DNA of 64,000 nucleotides from Thinopyrum elongatum (Eukaryota > Streptophyta > Magnoliopsida > Poales > Poaceae). Location of the stretch: positions 736,976,939 to 737,040,938 of the forward strand of contig CM022303.1 in the NCBI GenBank assembly GCA_011799875.1, written 5' to 3'. Every line of letters begins with the position of its first letter. Within the stretch, counting starts at the first letter, position 1. The position numbers were made by a program, and so were the translations under genes. Positions 1 through 12,054 of the stretch are shown in pieces. The notes beneath the pieces were generated by a model. The model saw only the letters and a list, made by a program, of their open reading frames with translations, searched no databases and was not told where the DNA came from.

Positions 1-240
1 TTATGTCATAGTTTGCGATATACCCCCTCGCCGATAACATTTTTTTTATATGATGAATTTTTTTAATAGCCATATATATGTATGTGGCTATATGTATGTA
101 TGGATGTTCATAGAATTTTTTTATATGTATGTGGCTATATGTATGTCGTTGTCGATATAGCCCCTCCCCGATAACTTCGACATGAGGGGGGGGGGGTCGC
201 TATACCCCCTCCCCGATAACATTTTTTTTCTAAGTTACTA
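1..240. repeat. Short repeats in CACTA internal region
   Basis: Three copies of the motif CCCCTCCCCGATAAC or close variants occur near 26, 164 and 207. They are mixed with TATATGTATGTGGCTATATG-type repeats at 70-145 and a G-run at 184-194. No coding potential is seen. Such arrays are common beside Triticeae CACTA accessory genes, but no function is visible here. Confidence 0.6.
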
Positions 241-476
241 AGGTAAAATGTTCACCCCCCTCTCGATATACCGGGCGACCAACTCTCGAGGCCACCCAAA
301 CCCTAGAAAAAAAGTGTTGTCGATCTCCTACCCCCTCCCGCCCCTACCCGACAAACTCTCGAGGCCACCCAAACCACTAGAAGATAACTCCGGTAACTTC
401 GACATGTGGGGGGACGTCGATCAACCCCCTCTCGCCCGAACAAGTCTATGTATTATTTTAAATCGCGGTGGACATA

Positions 477-640
477 TATCAAAGTTTGATCATATGTCAA
501 AGTTTGAATTTTGACATATGCAACATTTGATCATATATCAAAGTTTGATCATATGTCAAAGTTTGAATTTTGACATATGCAACATTTGATCATATGTCAA
601 AGTTTGATCATATGTCAAAGTTTGAATTTTGACATATATA
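477..640 (+). repeat. 59-bp tandem repeat, 2.7 copies
   Basis: Copies start at 481, 540 and 599, a period of 59 bp. The unit is AT-rich and internally palindromic, built from TTTGATCATATGTCAAA and its complement. It abuts the SNF2-like inverted repeat that begins at 642. It has no ORF. Confidence 0.85.
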
Positions 641-641
641 G

Positions 642-1133
642 ATTTATCAAGAATGCCCCCATTATGGATGTGCACAAGTTGATCCATTTTTTTTCTGATC
701 TCATCTATATATATATTCTTCTATATGTCACGTTGTCTGTCAAAGTATTGAAGAAATCCATGGCTTCATCATTAGTCGGAAGTAATAGGCGTATGATGCT
801 ACGAAGCTCTTCAAAGTTGTTTTGGAACGGAGTTCCGGATAGAATAATTCTCCTTTTGGTACGAATTTCAGCAAAGGCCTTCCAAATAGTGATATTCGGA
901 AGGCTCTTGCTGAACTTTGTACCAAAAAGCGAATTATTCTATCGGGAACTCCGTTCCAAAACAACTTTGAAGAGCTTCGTACCATTATACGCCTGTCATT
1001 AAAGGCTAATGATGAAGTCATGGTTTTCTTGAATTCTTCGACACTAGACAACGTGACATATAGAAGGGTAGATGAGATCAGGAAAAATATGGACCATTTT
1101 CTGCACATCCAGAATGGTGTCATTTTGATAAAT
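642..1133. repeat. Long inverted repeat made of two SNF2-ATPase-like fragments
   Basis: Arms at about 642-888 and 893-1133 pair around a 4-nt loop (GTGA, 889-892). The core is CCTTCCAAATA / TATTCGGAAGG. On the plus strand the right arm reads KRIILSGTPFQNNFEEL followed by RTIIRL. On the minus strand the left arm reads RRIILSGTPFQNNFEEL followed by RSIIRL. SGTPFQNN is the conserved motif III region of SNF2-family helicase-like ATPases. Both arms continue into a region with VTYRR and a DEIRK helix. The arms differ by roughly one base in six by eye, so they look like two paralogous fragments placed head to head and not one recent inverted duplication. The CLSY/DRD1-like subgroup is a tentative guess. 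Neither arm is a complete domain. Confidence 0.8.
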
Positions 1134-1178
1134 CCCTTGTCGGTCCGGACGTCGGACATTCATGAGAGAGGCGGTCCG

Positions 1179-1285
1179 ACCCAAACCCTAGAAGCATTGT
1201 CGAGGTCACCCCAAAACCTAGAAGCGTTGCCTAGGCCACCCCAAATCCTAGATGCGTTGTCGAGGCCACCCCAAACTGTGGAAGC
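1179..1285 (+). repeat. 30-bp tandem repeat, 3.6 copies
   Basis: Units starting at about 1179, 1209, 1239 and 1269 share the core CCCCAAACCCTAGAAGC with a GTTGTCGAGGCCA tail. The array lies just upstream of the first CACTA exon. The same GAGGCCACCCAAACC words occur at 280-375. Confidence 0.75.
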
Positions 1286-1519
1286 TTCGATCTAGCTAGG
1301 TCTACGTTTGCACTAATATATCCATCTGTCATGTTTGTATATTAATTGCCATGTTGTAATATTTGCAGAAACTATGGAGCACCGAGACATCGAAGCAGAA
1401 CAGTTGTTGGGGGACATAATCCTCGGCGGAGGTGATGTCTTGTCGTTTCTCAACGACACCGATGGTCTGGAAGGAGAGGGTGAAGCAGGCTCCGGTGATC
1501 GAACAATGGAGGTGGAAGG

Positions 1520-3673
1520 TGTAGGGTAACGCAGCAGAAAACAAAAAATTTCCGAAGTACGCACCAGCCCAGGACCACCATGGAGACTGCATACAAGGTT
1601 TGATCATTTTCGTTACCGACTCGTAGCGCAGCGGAAGTAGAGTCGATGACGATCGGCGGTGCAGATCCCCGCAGCGAGGATTTACAACCTCCCAACCGTG
1701 AGGATGTACTCCCTCATCTGCCCCACGGATAGCCCTCCGGGAGACGGTCGAGCAGTCCCCCGGACGGTGTCACGGACAGCCCTTCGGGAGGACCCACAAA
1801 ACTCGGACCGTCACTTGGACAGCCCTTCGGGAGGACCCACAGAACTCGGACCGTCACTTGGATAGCCCTTCGGGAGGCACTCACGAACAGCCCCTCGGGC
1901 ACTAAGATCGAAACTACGACCTCTCTACAGAGTTGCACACATACGGTGTCATCTATCCAGCAGGGCTTCGCCGTCCAGAACTAGTTCCCACCGGAACCCA
2001 GACAGCCTTTCGGCTCTACGAAACTATTTCGCGGGGAGGGAGAGAAGAAGCCAGATCATTGCAATGGCATGTATGTGATAATGAGTGAGTGTAGAGGGCT
2101 GCCCCTCCACCTCTATTTATAGGATAGCCAAGGGGTAAAGATGTCATACAAAAAACCCCAAAGTACCCCCACTTTATGCCTTTTCATAAAAGAATAAAGA
2201 TAAAACGGGTGCCATGTGGAGCTCCACCATGCTTGGCCGGCCACACTTGGGCCCCCCCCCCCCACATGGGGGTGCATTGGCTCCTAAGTCCTTCTAGAAG
2301 GCCTTTTGGAAATATCCCAAAAGGTGGCTTTCCATAAAAAACCTCAAAAAGCACTTTTACTATTCACGACGACATTTTTCAGCGTCCGCTCGAACTGAAA
2401 CTATTTATGTGGGCTTAGAACATTTCTAGTACCCCCTAAAATAATTTTCAACGCGTTCTGGAACAATTCCCGTTTAGTGCTTTCATCTGCGAAAAGCATC
2501 TGAAGCGGTTTCGGCAGCTCCGGAACATTTCCGGTTTTCATCTCCGAAAATTCCACAAAGTTTCCAGAATGATTCTGGCACCCTCCAAGAATTATCAGGC
2601 ATGTCCCAAAACCAATTTGACTTTATGGTATCCTCTGAAACAACTATTCAGTATCACCGGAACTCATCCGGTGACCTCTCTCGTCGGAACTTTTCCGCTG
2701 TCTCCGAAAAACTTTTTCCGGAAATTTTCTCTCAGACTCCCTGTCTAGTATTCAGCAGATAGATGACCCTTAAGCGTGTGACCCTATAGGTTCGGTGAAT
2801 TATAGACATGATACGGAATCCCTTCCGATCAATGATCAACATTTTAGCCGTGGACACCCATATTGATCCCTATACCCACACGAATGAATATTCGAGTGAA
2901 CCTCCAGTTGCCGTGTGCTATTCCTATTGCTTCGCGATATGTTACAAATACCCGAGGTGAGACATGTTGGCATCCCTGTGGGTCAACAACTTGTCCACTA
3001 TGCTAGTTACCTCGTTATCGGCATTGTTCTCTTCTCTCGTTACCGTGTTCCGGCATCCCCGTGATCAAATCACAAAGTGTCTGGCCAGACGATGATGGAT
3101 ACCGTAACACCGAGAGGGCCCAGAGATATCTCTCCATCGTCGGAGGAGCAAATCCCAATCTCGAGCTATCAAGTTACTTGACACACTTTTCCATGAACCT
3201 GTAAGCCGCCGTAATAGCCACCCATTTACGGATGACGTTTAACAAACCCCAAAGTTCATGAAGCAAGCATGAAGAAACTCGATACTCTCATGGTCTAATG
3301 AATCATGCAAATGTTAACCATATCTGTGTTATTAACCATTAACTTGTGACGAATGTAACTCATAGCATAACATCAATTGGGTCGATTCAACACAAATGTT
3401 CTTCCAACATTGTGGCCTCAAAGCTGCTGGCATAGACATGCCCATGATTGGGAAAACATAATCATCATGCAACACTTGAGCAAGTCTTAGAGGCATGACT
3501 AGGAACACATTTTACCGTTTATTATTCCACACGTGCACATGGGTTCTCCCCAGAGCCTTTATGGATATACGGGCTCGGGAACCACAGTAGTTATAGCATG
3601 GAACATAAACATAATAATGAGCATGGAGATAAATAATAACATTTATTATTGCCTCTAGGGCATATCTCCTACA
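1520..3673 (-). repeat. Copia LTR (3' LTR of the minus-strand element)
   Basis: 2154 bp, closely similar to 12055-14212. A TATA box for the element's own transcription is visible as the complement of CTATTTATAG near 2113-2122. The inner end at 3673 is followed by the complement of the polypurine tract. The ORFs inside are Pro/Ser-rich chance frames. Confidence 0.9.
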
Positions 3674-4151
3674 GACTCCCACTTGCACTAGAGTCAATAA
3701 TCTAGTTAATGCTAATGCACTTTACACCTGTGGCACACCGGTGTAACTATGCTTCGCTTGTGGTATAGCTTGATGTCCAACGGATCTGATAACCTCAGAT
3801 CCGTGTGTATCTTTGCATATCCTCGCGTTTTTCACGCTTTCACAAAATTCATATTTTGTGTGGACTTGGCTTTGCATATGTGTGAATCATTGGTCGAAAC
3901 CTGATTCCTCAGACTGAGCTATGGAGCAACTATCTGCAATAGTGTCCCATTGACCAAAGCCATCTTCGAACCACACTAAGTTCATGAATGAACTATATGA
4001 TTCAACAACTTCTTTGTCGCTTCTAAAGCGCCAACATACTTAGCCATTTGTCATAGAATTCGCCACAGTAACTTGTTTGGAACAATTCCCAACTACTGTG
4101 CCACCATATTGTGTATTACACAAAACCCTTAACTTAAATCAAAAATCGCTT
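3674..4151 (-). pseudogene. Copia internal remnant next to the 3' LTR
   Basis: This 478-bp segment lies between the 3' LTR and the nested solo LTR, where the RNase H end of a Copia polyprotein would fall. No intact reading frame or clear motif survives. The first bases form the polypurine tract on the minus strand. Confidence 0.5.
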
Positions 4152-7100
4152 TGTAACATCCCAAAATTCTAAATTTTGGAATGTTATATTAAATAAATAG
4201 TTTTGATTGATTGTTTGATTGTGGTGTGGTTGCTTGTGTGAAATTGAGTGAAATTTGGAAACTTTTTGAAAGTTGAATGAGAGGGAATAAAATGACTTTC
4301 CCAAAACTTTCACCTTGCATTTATGATCTCCATGAATTCATATTCATTTCATCACAAACCCTAGAGTGAAGATAACATGACTTCTTCTATTTTAAAAGGG
4401 GTTTTTGAAAAGATTTGAATTCCATTTGGAAATATTCCAAATTCGAAAACTTTATGCAACTCAATGATTTTCATGAGAGGAGATAAAATGACTTCTTCAA
4501 ATTATATGAAATATGAGTTGGAAGTTTAAAACAATCGAATTTAAAGTCCCTTTGAAATTATTTTCAATTTGGAGTTATTTGGTTTTTATTCAAATTGTTT
4601 TTATCCAAAAATAAAATATATGGAAATTAGGGTAAAATGATTCCCTTCAATATAAAATTAGAGGGAAATAAATTTGAAATCATTTTGGTATTTTTAAAAT
4701 GATTTTTATTAGGTTTTATTGCAGCAGTAGCACTGTTTGCTTTATTTAAATTTTTGTGAAATTTATTTGCCGCTGAAAATATGTTCATCTTTTAGGAAAT
4801 CTTTTTCTGAAAATTTTGATATATAATATGCCTATGGAAATTTTCTTATTTTCCGTTTACCTTTTTTTGTTTTTATTCTAAAAAAAAAACTGTACGAGCG
4901 ACCGACTGCTATCCTTCGCCAGCGTGCGCAACATAGCTAGCAGGTCGGACTATATTATTTTTCCAGTTGTCCTTTAATTTATTTATTTTCTGTTAAAAAA
5001 AAAAACTCCGCGCACGCACACATGCGCGCACACGCGCAGGCCGGCCGAAGGCCCATGCGGCGTCGTTTCTTTTCTTTGTTTTTCCTATATCTTTCGTCTG
5101 CCTTTTGTTTACGTTTAGTCCCACATTGCCTAACTTTTGACCTCTAAGCCTCCTTTCCACCTATAAATATAGACCCATAGAGCCTCCAAAAATCATCCGA
5201 TTCGGGTTAAATCAATATATTTTGGTTTGACTAGATTCACTAAATAAAAATATTTTTCTTCTCTCCGGCGGGACTTCTGAAAGTTGTCTTCTCTCTCGGA
5301 AGTCATCTTTTCTCTACCTTATAAAGGTATCTTTCTTCGTATTTTTTTATATACTCCCGTAGCTTATTATTTCTAGACTAGTACGGTAGAATAATTAGAT
5401 TTATAAATTAGTCCTTGTATTTACATTTTAGGACTAGAATTCTTTTAGCCATAACTCTTTTTCTTCCGTAAAACAGCTTGGCCCTGATTTTTCAAATAGC
5501 CATAACTTTTTACTCGTTCATCCAAATTAGACGAGACCAACGCCAATATTTTTGTCTTGATTCCACCTTTCTAGTGAATCTATCAAATAAACTTTTTGCA
5601 ACTTTCAAATTTCGAAATTTGTTCAGATTCATATTCAAACTTGTTTTGGCTATAACTTGAGTTTCGTAACTCCGATTTAATTGATTCTTTTTGCTAATTG
5701 AAGCTCTTGACCTAAACTTTCTGATAAGACCAAATCCACCCAATTTTGGTACTGTTAGAAATTGTTTTCTGTTGCAAGAGTTAATTGCTAGTTTTCGAAG
5801 TTTTTCGAGATCTTTTCTTCGATTCTTTTGCATGAGTGCTTATGTATGCAATTGCTTGCTCACGTTAGATTGAACGGAGTGTGACGAGTAGAACTATCAG
5901 GAATTATGAGTGCGAAGGATCTTCATCAACAGTACAAGGCAAGTAACACATTGATCATACTTCTTCGTTACCCAGTTTTTATGCATTAGTTTCGACCCTC
6001 AAATATTGCATGATTAGGATGTGATTAACTGGTGGGTACTGGGAAGTAGATGATGAGGTAGAACCTATTGCCCTTTTATTATAAAACCCTTGGGAGTTAC
6101 TTCCACGCTATGCTTATGTTGCCATGCTATGCTCGTAGACGTGGATTGGGTTCTGAGTGTATTCCATGACAGATGTGAGATTTTTAATGAATGGTTCAAC
6201 TTAAGGTGGCAACTTTAATACACATCTGGGTGGATTGCTTGTTTGGGCACCTGGGGATATACCAGTGTTGTCCTAGGAGATCCCGGGGATATACCGTGTG
6301 ATCCTCCTACGGTCCGCCACCCAGGCTCAAAGGGATCATAAGATTGTTCATGCTAGAAACTTCCGTGTGCAGCCACAAGCTATTATGGGCTCTAGCATAG
6401 TTGAGTATGTTACATGACCTCTTTCAGTGGTAGGCTAGCAGATGTAGGGGAAAGTAGGTGTAACTGTCTACCCAGAGTAAAGAGTAAATGTTTCTGAAAG
6501 ACTGTGTCTCGGTCATCCGTTTCTCAAACACCATGTAGTGCGAGAAATCCAACGGAGGAGATCGAGTCTTGTGGGGAAAAGTGCACAAACCTCTGCAGAG
6601 TGTACAAACTGATCATGATTAGCCGTGTCCCCGGTTATGGACATCTTGAGTATCTGGTTCTTGGATCATCATATTGAATCCCATCACTCTAAATTAATTT
6701 GTTGGGATTAATGATTACTTTTAATTGGGATTGAGAGGGGGTTTTACCTTCTCAATATTTTCAACCAACTTTGTAGTTAAACAAAATATATTCCTTTGAT
6801 GTAGGGAAAAATTGGCTTTTCGCAAAACATATTAACCGTAGAGCCTCCACCAGCCATATATGCATGTAGTGATAGCAATTATTCTGTTCATTGCTCTACT
6901 GTGTTATCTTGCCAGTATATTCAATGTACTGACCCGTTTCGGGCTGCAACGTCTCATGTTGCAGGATTCTTACGACGAGTAAGTGATACGTTAGGGTTAC
7001 GATTTCTACACTCAACTTTGCCGTTGGTGTTGATGGGAATCCACAACCTTGTTGTTACTTCCGCTATATGGATTGAGGTAATAGTATTTACGTTACTTTA

Positions 7101-7213
7101 TACATGTGATTTACCTCTGTTATAAATCCTCGAGTACTGTGTGTGTCGGCATACCGATCCAGGGATGACACTTAAGCACAGAGACTTTGATCCATTCGGG
7201 TCGGGTCGCTACA
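4152..7213 (+). mobile_element. Solo LTR of a Gypsy (Tekay-like) element
   Basis: 3062 bp, starting TGTAACATCCC and ending GGGTCGCTACA. These are the same termini as the Tekay LTRs at 33335 and 42252. The TSD CGCTT is present at 4147-4151 and 7214-7218, so this is a complete insertion reduced to one LTR by recombination. Internal similarity to the Tekay LTRs includes the phrase CATTATGGGCTCT (here CTATTATGGGCTCT) and the Tekay-type 3' region. A plus-strand TATA box (TATAAATA) lies at 5162-5169. No coding sequence is present; the small ORFs inside have no recognisable content. Confidence 0.92.
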
Positions 7214-9450
7214 CGCTTGGAGCATGGATGAAGACTGTATCGATGTAACCTGTTACAACGAACTCTTCATGATCTCCGCTTGCGAGAAAACATGTCATCA
7301 GTGCTACTATAGTACTCAATGACCCTTTTTCACTGTTGTCCCATGATCAGAACTTTTGATCACTTTTGTATCTATACTCACAACAACTTTGGGAGTATTG
7401 GACATATCTGGTTATTTTACATACCATGGAATACATTATTAATCCAAACACAAGAGTGTGTGGATTCTCCATCATGTATTTCACTCATCAGTGTCATGGG
7501 ACACCGAGTCTTGCAAAAACTCTTTCCATGTGACGTCGGCAAGAATCACTCCTTGGCATTTTTAATGCTAAAATATTTAGCATCTTGTCAATATGTATTC
7601 ATTGCTTAGCCCCATTAGGTAAATCTATCTCCATAGATCATCATGCCTAATATTGAGGCTATTTAGCCTAAGCACTTCACCGAAAAACTAATTTCAAATG
7701 AAGTCCTAATTCATGTCAAGAAATTTATTTCCAATTAACAATGTGTCAAGCACACAAGGTGTTTAGAAATATTATTCTGCTCCCACTTACTTTCTTAAAT
7801 CACAAGCATCTTCGTTACCCATTGATGAGGTCAAACCCCTTTGACCATTTCATCAAAACATGAAGATTCCAACTCCATTTTGCTCTCTTCTGTCCATCGC
7901 TGGAACTCTGAAGTTTGCACCCTTACTAGCTCCTCTGGATTGACAAAATACCTTGGACTGTGACACATGCAAGTCCTTGGTTTCATTTCCATCAGATGGA
8001 AATCCTATTGTCATCCATGTTTCATATCTCATGATTGAAATATGTATTAATTGCTAGTTCAACCCGAACTGACTTTAAGAATCGCTACGGTGAAACAACC
8101 TCATCATAGTCAACTCCTTGAACTTGTTATTGCAACAATTCGAGCTTTATGGATAAAACATTTTTATCCGTATCAGTTTTTAGTTCCATAACTATTCGTT
8201 AGACTCTAAGTCTTCCGAAAGGTGTATCAAGATTTTAATCTTGAAACATTCATATGGAAACTATCTTGGATTGTATTTGCATTTAGCCAATTCCGGAGTT
8301 AGGGCCCATCAACGCTTCCTTGTGTATCGTAGGTATACTGTTGTCTAAAAACAATATCTCGTCTACGCACCTGAGAGGTTTGCACGAACCTTGCCTACAT
8401 GGTTCAGCTGCAAGTTCGACCGAAGTCCATACATTTTATTGTAGAGACTTCCGTATCAGTCGCAGTAGGAAACTCTGGAATTACTTCCAAGGTCTCTTTC
8501 CTTTGATCTGATGACGAAGATACTGTTATGTTGTCGAGTTGCATTGTTCTCCCACTCACCTTTTTGAAAGAACCATTTTCTTCAAAAAGCATACAGTTCT
8601 TTGTGGCAAACCTATTTGCCTCGGTATAGTGAGGGCGGAATACCCAATGACTTGGGATAACCTACAAAGTAGCACTTGTCTGATTTGGAATAGGTTTGTA
8701 ACCTTTTACACAAGCCTCATATTCCAAATGTTAAGAAAAGATATAACATGGTTGGGCGTACCATACCATGGTGTTATTTCAACAGACCCGATGGAGCTCT
8801 TTTCAGTGTAAAAGCCGCTGTCTCTAAAGCATCACCTTTTAAAAGGGATAATGGCAAATTTATTTATGTCATCTTTGATCTTACCATGTCATAAATGGTT
8901 CGATTACATCTTCACGGACTTTCCACTTGCAGTGGTGTTCCGGAAGGTGCAAGTTATGGAACCCCTTTCACAACTCATCAGACATTCGCTAAACTTGTAA
9001 CTCAAATATTCCTTTCTGCAATCGAATTGTAGAAACATAATTTTCTTGTTACAATAACTTCTACTTCATTTTTGAAAACCTTTTGAATGAATTCAAAAGA
9101 TCCAGACTTACGTCTCATCAAGTAAATATCCACATATCTACTTGAGTCATTTTATGAAGATAGATAAATCCACTACTTGCAACAACATTTATTGAACTAC
9201 ACACATCAAAATGTACGATCATCAATAAGTTTGTTGCTCGTTCCTTATGGCCTGTGAACGGTAATTCAGTCACTTCACTTTTCAGAGGAAAGTTGCAAGT
9301 GTCAGATGATTCAAAATCAAACGACTTCAAAATCCATCATAATATAATTTATCCATGCGGGTTTCTCCAATGTGACCAAATGCAGTGCCACACTTGTGTG
9401 GTATTTTCTTAGTCTTACGACATTTAGCATCAGTGTTATGGATGTATCAT

Positions 9451-9817
9451 ATTACTATCAATATTCATAACATACATCCCATTTTAGATGGGAGTATGGC
9501 CCTTCACGTTATTCATAATACTGAACAACAATTGTTGTTTTATGAACAACTCTTTTGCAACAAACATTGTGCAATGGGCTAGAGTGTATGAAACTCTAAA
9601 ATGAATTATGAAAGTAAACACAGAGGTAATATATTATTATCAACATTCATAACATACATCTCATTCATAATGAAAGTATGGCCCTTATGTTATTCATAAC
9701 ACCGAACATCAAAAGTTCTCTTATGAACAACCTTCTTGCAAGATACCTTATGCAATGGGCTAGAGTTTGTGAAACTCTAAATGAATTATAAAAATAAATA
9801 TAGACGGTAATACACCG
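9451..9817 (-). repeat. Tandem duplication of about 182 bp inside the Copia
   Basis: Two adjacent diverged copies start at 9451 and 9633. Both contain ATTCATAACATACATC, ATGGCCCTT, TTATGAACAAC and GCAATGGGCTAGAGT in the same order. Several single-base differences suggest an old duplication. It is non-coding. Confidence 0.8.
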
Positions 9818-12040
9818 ATGGAAGGTATAGTAACATTTACTATATTCCCTATGTATACCAAAACCTCATTCCTGGCTAGTCTTTCAGGCCATAGTAGTTC
9901 TTACATCAAGTTGCAATAGAAAGCAATCGAGCGGGTATCTTTGTGATTAACTCACAATACCCAAGAATCAGTGATTAACAATTTAATCATAATTCCCAAG
10001 AACTATATCTTTGACCAGCCTTCTATACATCAAAAACTTGTATGACATTCATACATGAGCTGGATATTCCAGTCTTCTTTCTTTCTGCCTTTATACTTCT
10101 AACAGTTTAACTTTCAGTATTTCTCCTACTCTCAGAAGAAGCACCCAACTTAAGAGTGGCGTTAGCCCCGGACTTCCTAGGCGTGAAAGTTTCACTAACA
10201 CCCTTCGGACACTTCCTTTCTCTTTAAGTTGTTGTTTTATTCACCTTTCATCATATGACAGGCGTTCTTCTGGATCCGTCTCTTATCAGTCTAATGCATA
10301 GTAAACTCCTTTACTAATAGTTTGCAAACAAACATTGCTATGGATATCTCATATATTTTAGCCTTTGTTTGTCCCTGAAAATGATTTTCAGATTCCATGA
10401 ATATCACATAACTATCCAAACTTTCGAAGTTCGTCTCTCATGGAAGCAAACATATTGCACTTGACTAAAATGGAATTCTAGCTTTTGGATCGAAGGACGA
10501 GAGTCACATGATCCATAGCATAAGCGAGAGAATACCGAAAGTATGTGATAGGACAAAGTCCTTCTCGGCACTCTTGAGGACAATCCTCACATTACGTTAC
10601 CAACCGTAAAGTTTTAACCAGATATTTAACAGCTATTCAATTTTAACAGGGAAGGTGGAAACGCGAGCCATTATTCTACAACTATTTTGCAAATCACACT
10701 TGGACAGTGTTCAAAATTAATTGCACCAAGAATTAAACAAGTTTATTCTACAGTGCGCTCCCACTCAAATCAATATCTCTCATAATTGATTGTGAGCGAT
10801 TCAAGATCCATATTACAATTCAACGCCAAGGATGTATCCATCTCAAGTGACGAGAATTGCAATCGGTAGGCCAACTTGCCAATCACATCTCTATGTGACT
10901 CCTGTTCATCTTTCGATGGGCGTGTTCCGAGCTCAGGACTTTCAAGCTAGAACGTCAAGACAACCAAGTGATCTCGCTGCGAGGTCTCAACTCACCCGCC
11001 TCACACATCCCTAATCGTTTGTACCCATGTATCCATGTGATACCCCGAAAAGTTAGGTGCCGTGACGGTGCTACACTTGGGAGAACACTAACTACTTGAT
11101 ATTTTTGTGAGAGAACACCCTAATAAAAAGCGACTACCGCGCAATCAAGAAGGGTGCAACATAAGGGATAAACATCTCAGGCAATTCATAATAGCATGAT
11201 ATGGTATAGCCCTTTCTGATGGAGAAGTCTTGTATTTCTTCGTCTTCGGCATTCGCATTGGTGTTCACCTTCACGAAGATTGCCACCACCTTGTCGATGC
11301 ACCAGATAATATTGCTATCTCTCTAGCTAATAAAATAATGCATTACAACAAGGTTGACACGTAGGTCATTTAAAGTGCAATCATATGGCTCCAGCCATCA
11401 TGCCAAATCATGACACGCAGGTCATGTTAATTAATTTACATCATATAGTCATCTCATACATAATCAAATTATTATGAGCACTGCTATACCACATCATATG
11501 CACATGCAAACCCTCCTACAAAACCAAGTTAGACGCCTCTAATCGGTTCATGCAAAAACTAGTTTCGTGGCTTCTAAGGTTTCGAAACAAACCGAAGCTA
11601 CCGACGTCCATCATCAAGTATGATAATTCAAGTCGCTAGATTAACAATGCAGGGTGTATGAAGCATGAGATAATAAAATCTCGAACCCCATACTAAACTT
11701 CGTCATACGCATGACCCCCGTGCAGATCATATCTGCATTGCCCTTTTGTCTGCGAAATTTCATCTTTCTTTTTAACTACGGTGGAATTCAATGAATTGTT
11801 AGCACTTCGTTGATCAATCAGGATCGCGGATTGCCAGAACATTGAAACTCCACCATACTGTTATCAAGATCAAAAATATGCAAATTCCAGGGAAGCAACA
11901 AGAATATCGGGTGACAGATTTCATCTGCTACCCGCACAAATAATTTTTAGTAATAGAACTCATCTACTACCTAATTATATTGTGCAACACCCATACATCT
12001 CTATGTATTCTAGATCGCAACCTGCATCTACGCATAACCT

Positions 12041-12053
12041 AGCTTTGATACCA
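12041..12053 (-). other. Primer binding site of the Copia (tRNA-iMet type)
   Basis: The complement reads TGGTATCAAAGCT, matching the usual plant TGGTATCAGAGC primer site with one change. It lies one base from the LTR boundary and fixes the element's orientation. Confidence 0.88.
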
Positions 12054-12054
12054 C

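Larger units (their letters stand above)
7214..12054 (-). pseudogene. Degenerate Copia polyprotein (integrase, RT, RNase H remnants)
   Basis: Reading the minus strand, three conserved Copia pol pieces are visible among stops. Around 8540-8700 is a post-integrase segment with KSDKCYFVGYPK followed by FATKNCMLFEENGSF. Around 7980-8136 is an RT segment with QVQGVDYDEVVSP, the usual GIDYDETFSP motif, followed by VAILKSVRVELAINTYFNHEI. Around 7490-7600 is the downstream RT part (YIDKMLN, then a CPMT motif). Their order is right for a minus-strand element with its primer site at 12041. Every segment carries stops or frameshifts. No gag could be recognised at 9-12 kb. Confidence 0.75.

Noticed and set aside
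480..640. CRISPR-like array
   Set aside because: The 59-bp repeats are contiguous without unique spacers, and the context is a plant transposon.
740..1159. 139-codon minus-strand ORF and overlapping 141-codon plus ORF (577-1002)
   Set aside because: Both are wrong-frame mixtures of the two inverted SNF2-like arms; each reads one arm in frame and the other antisense. They are not independent genes.
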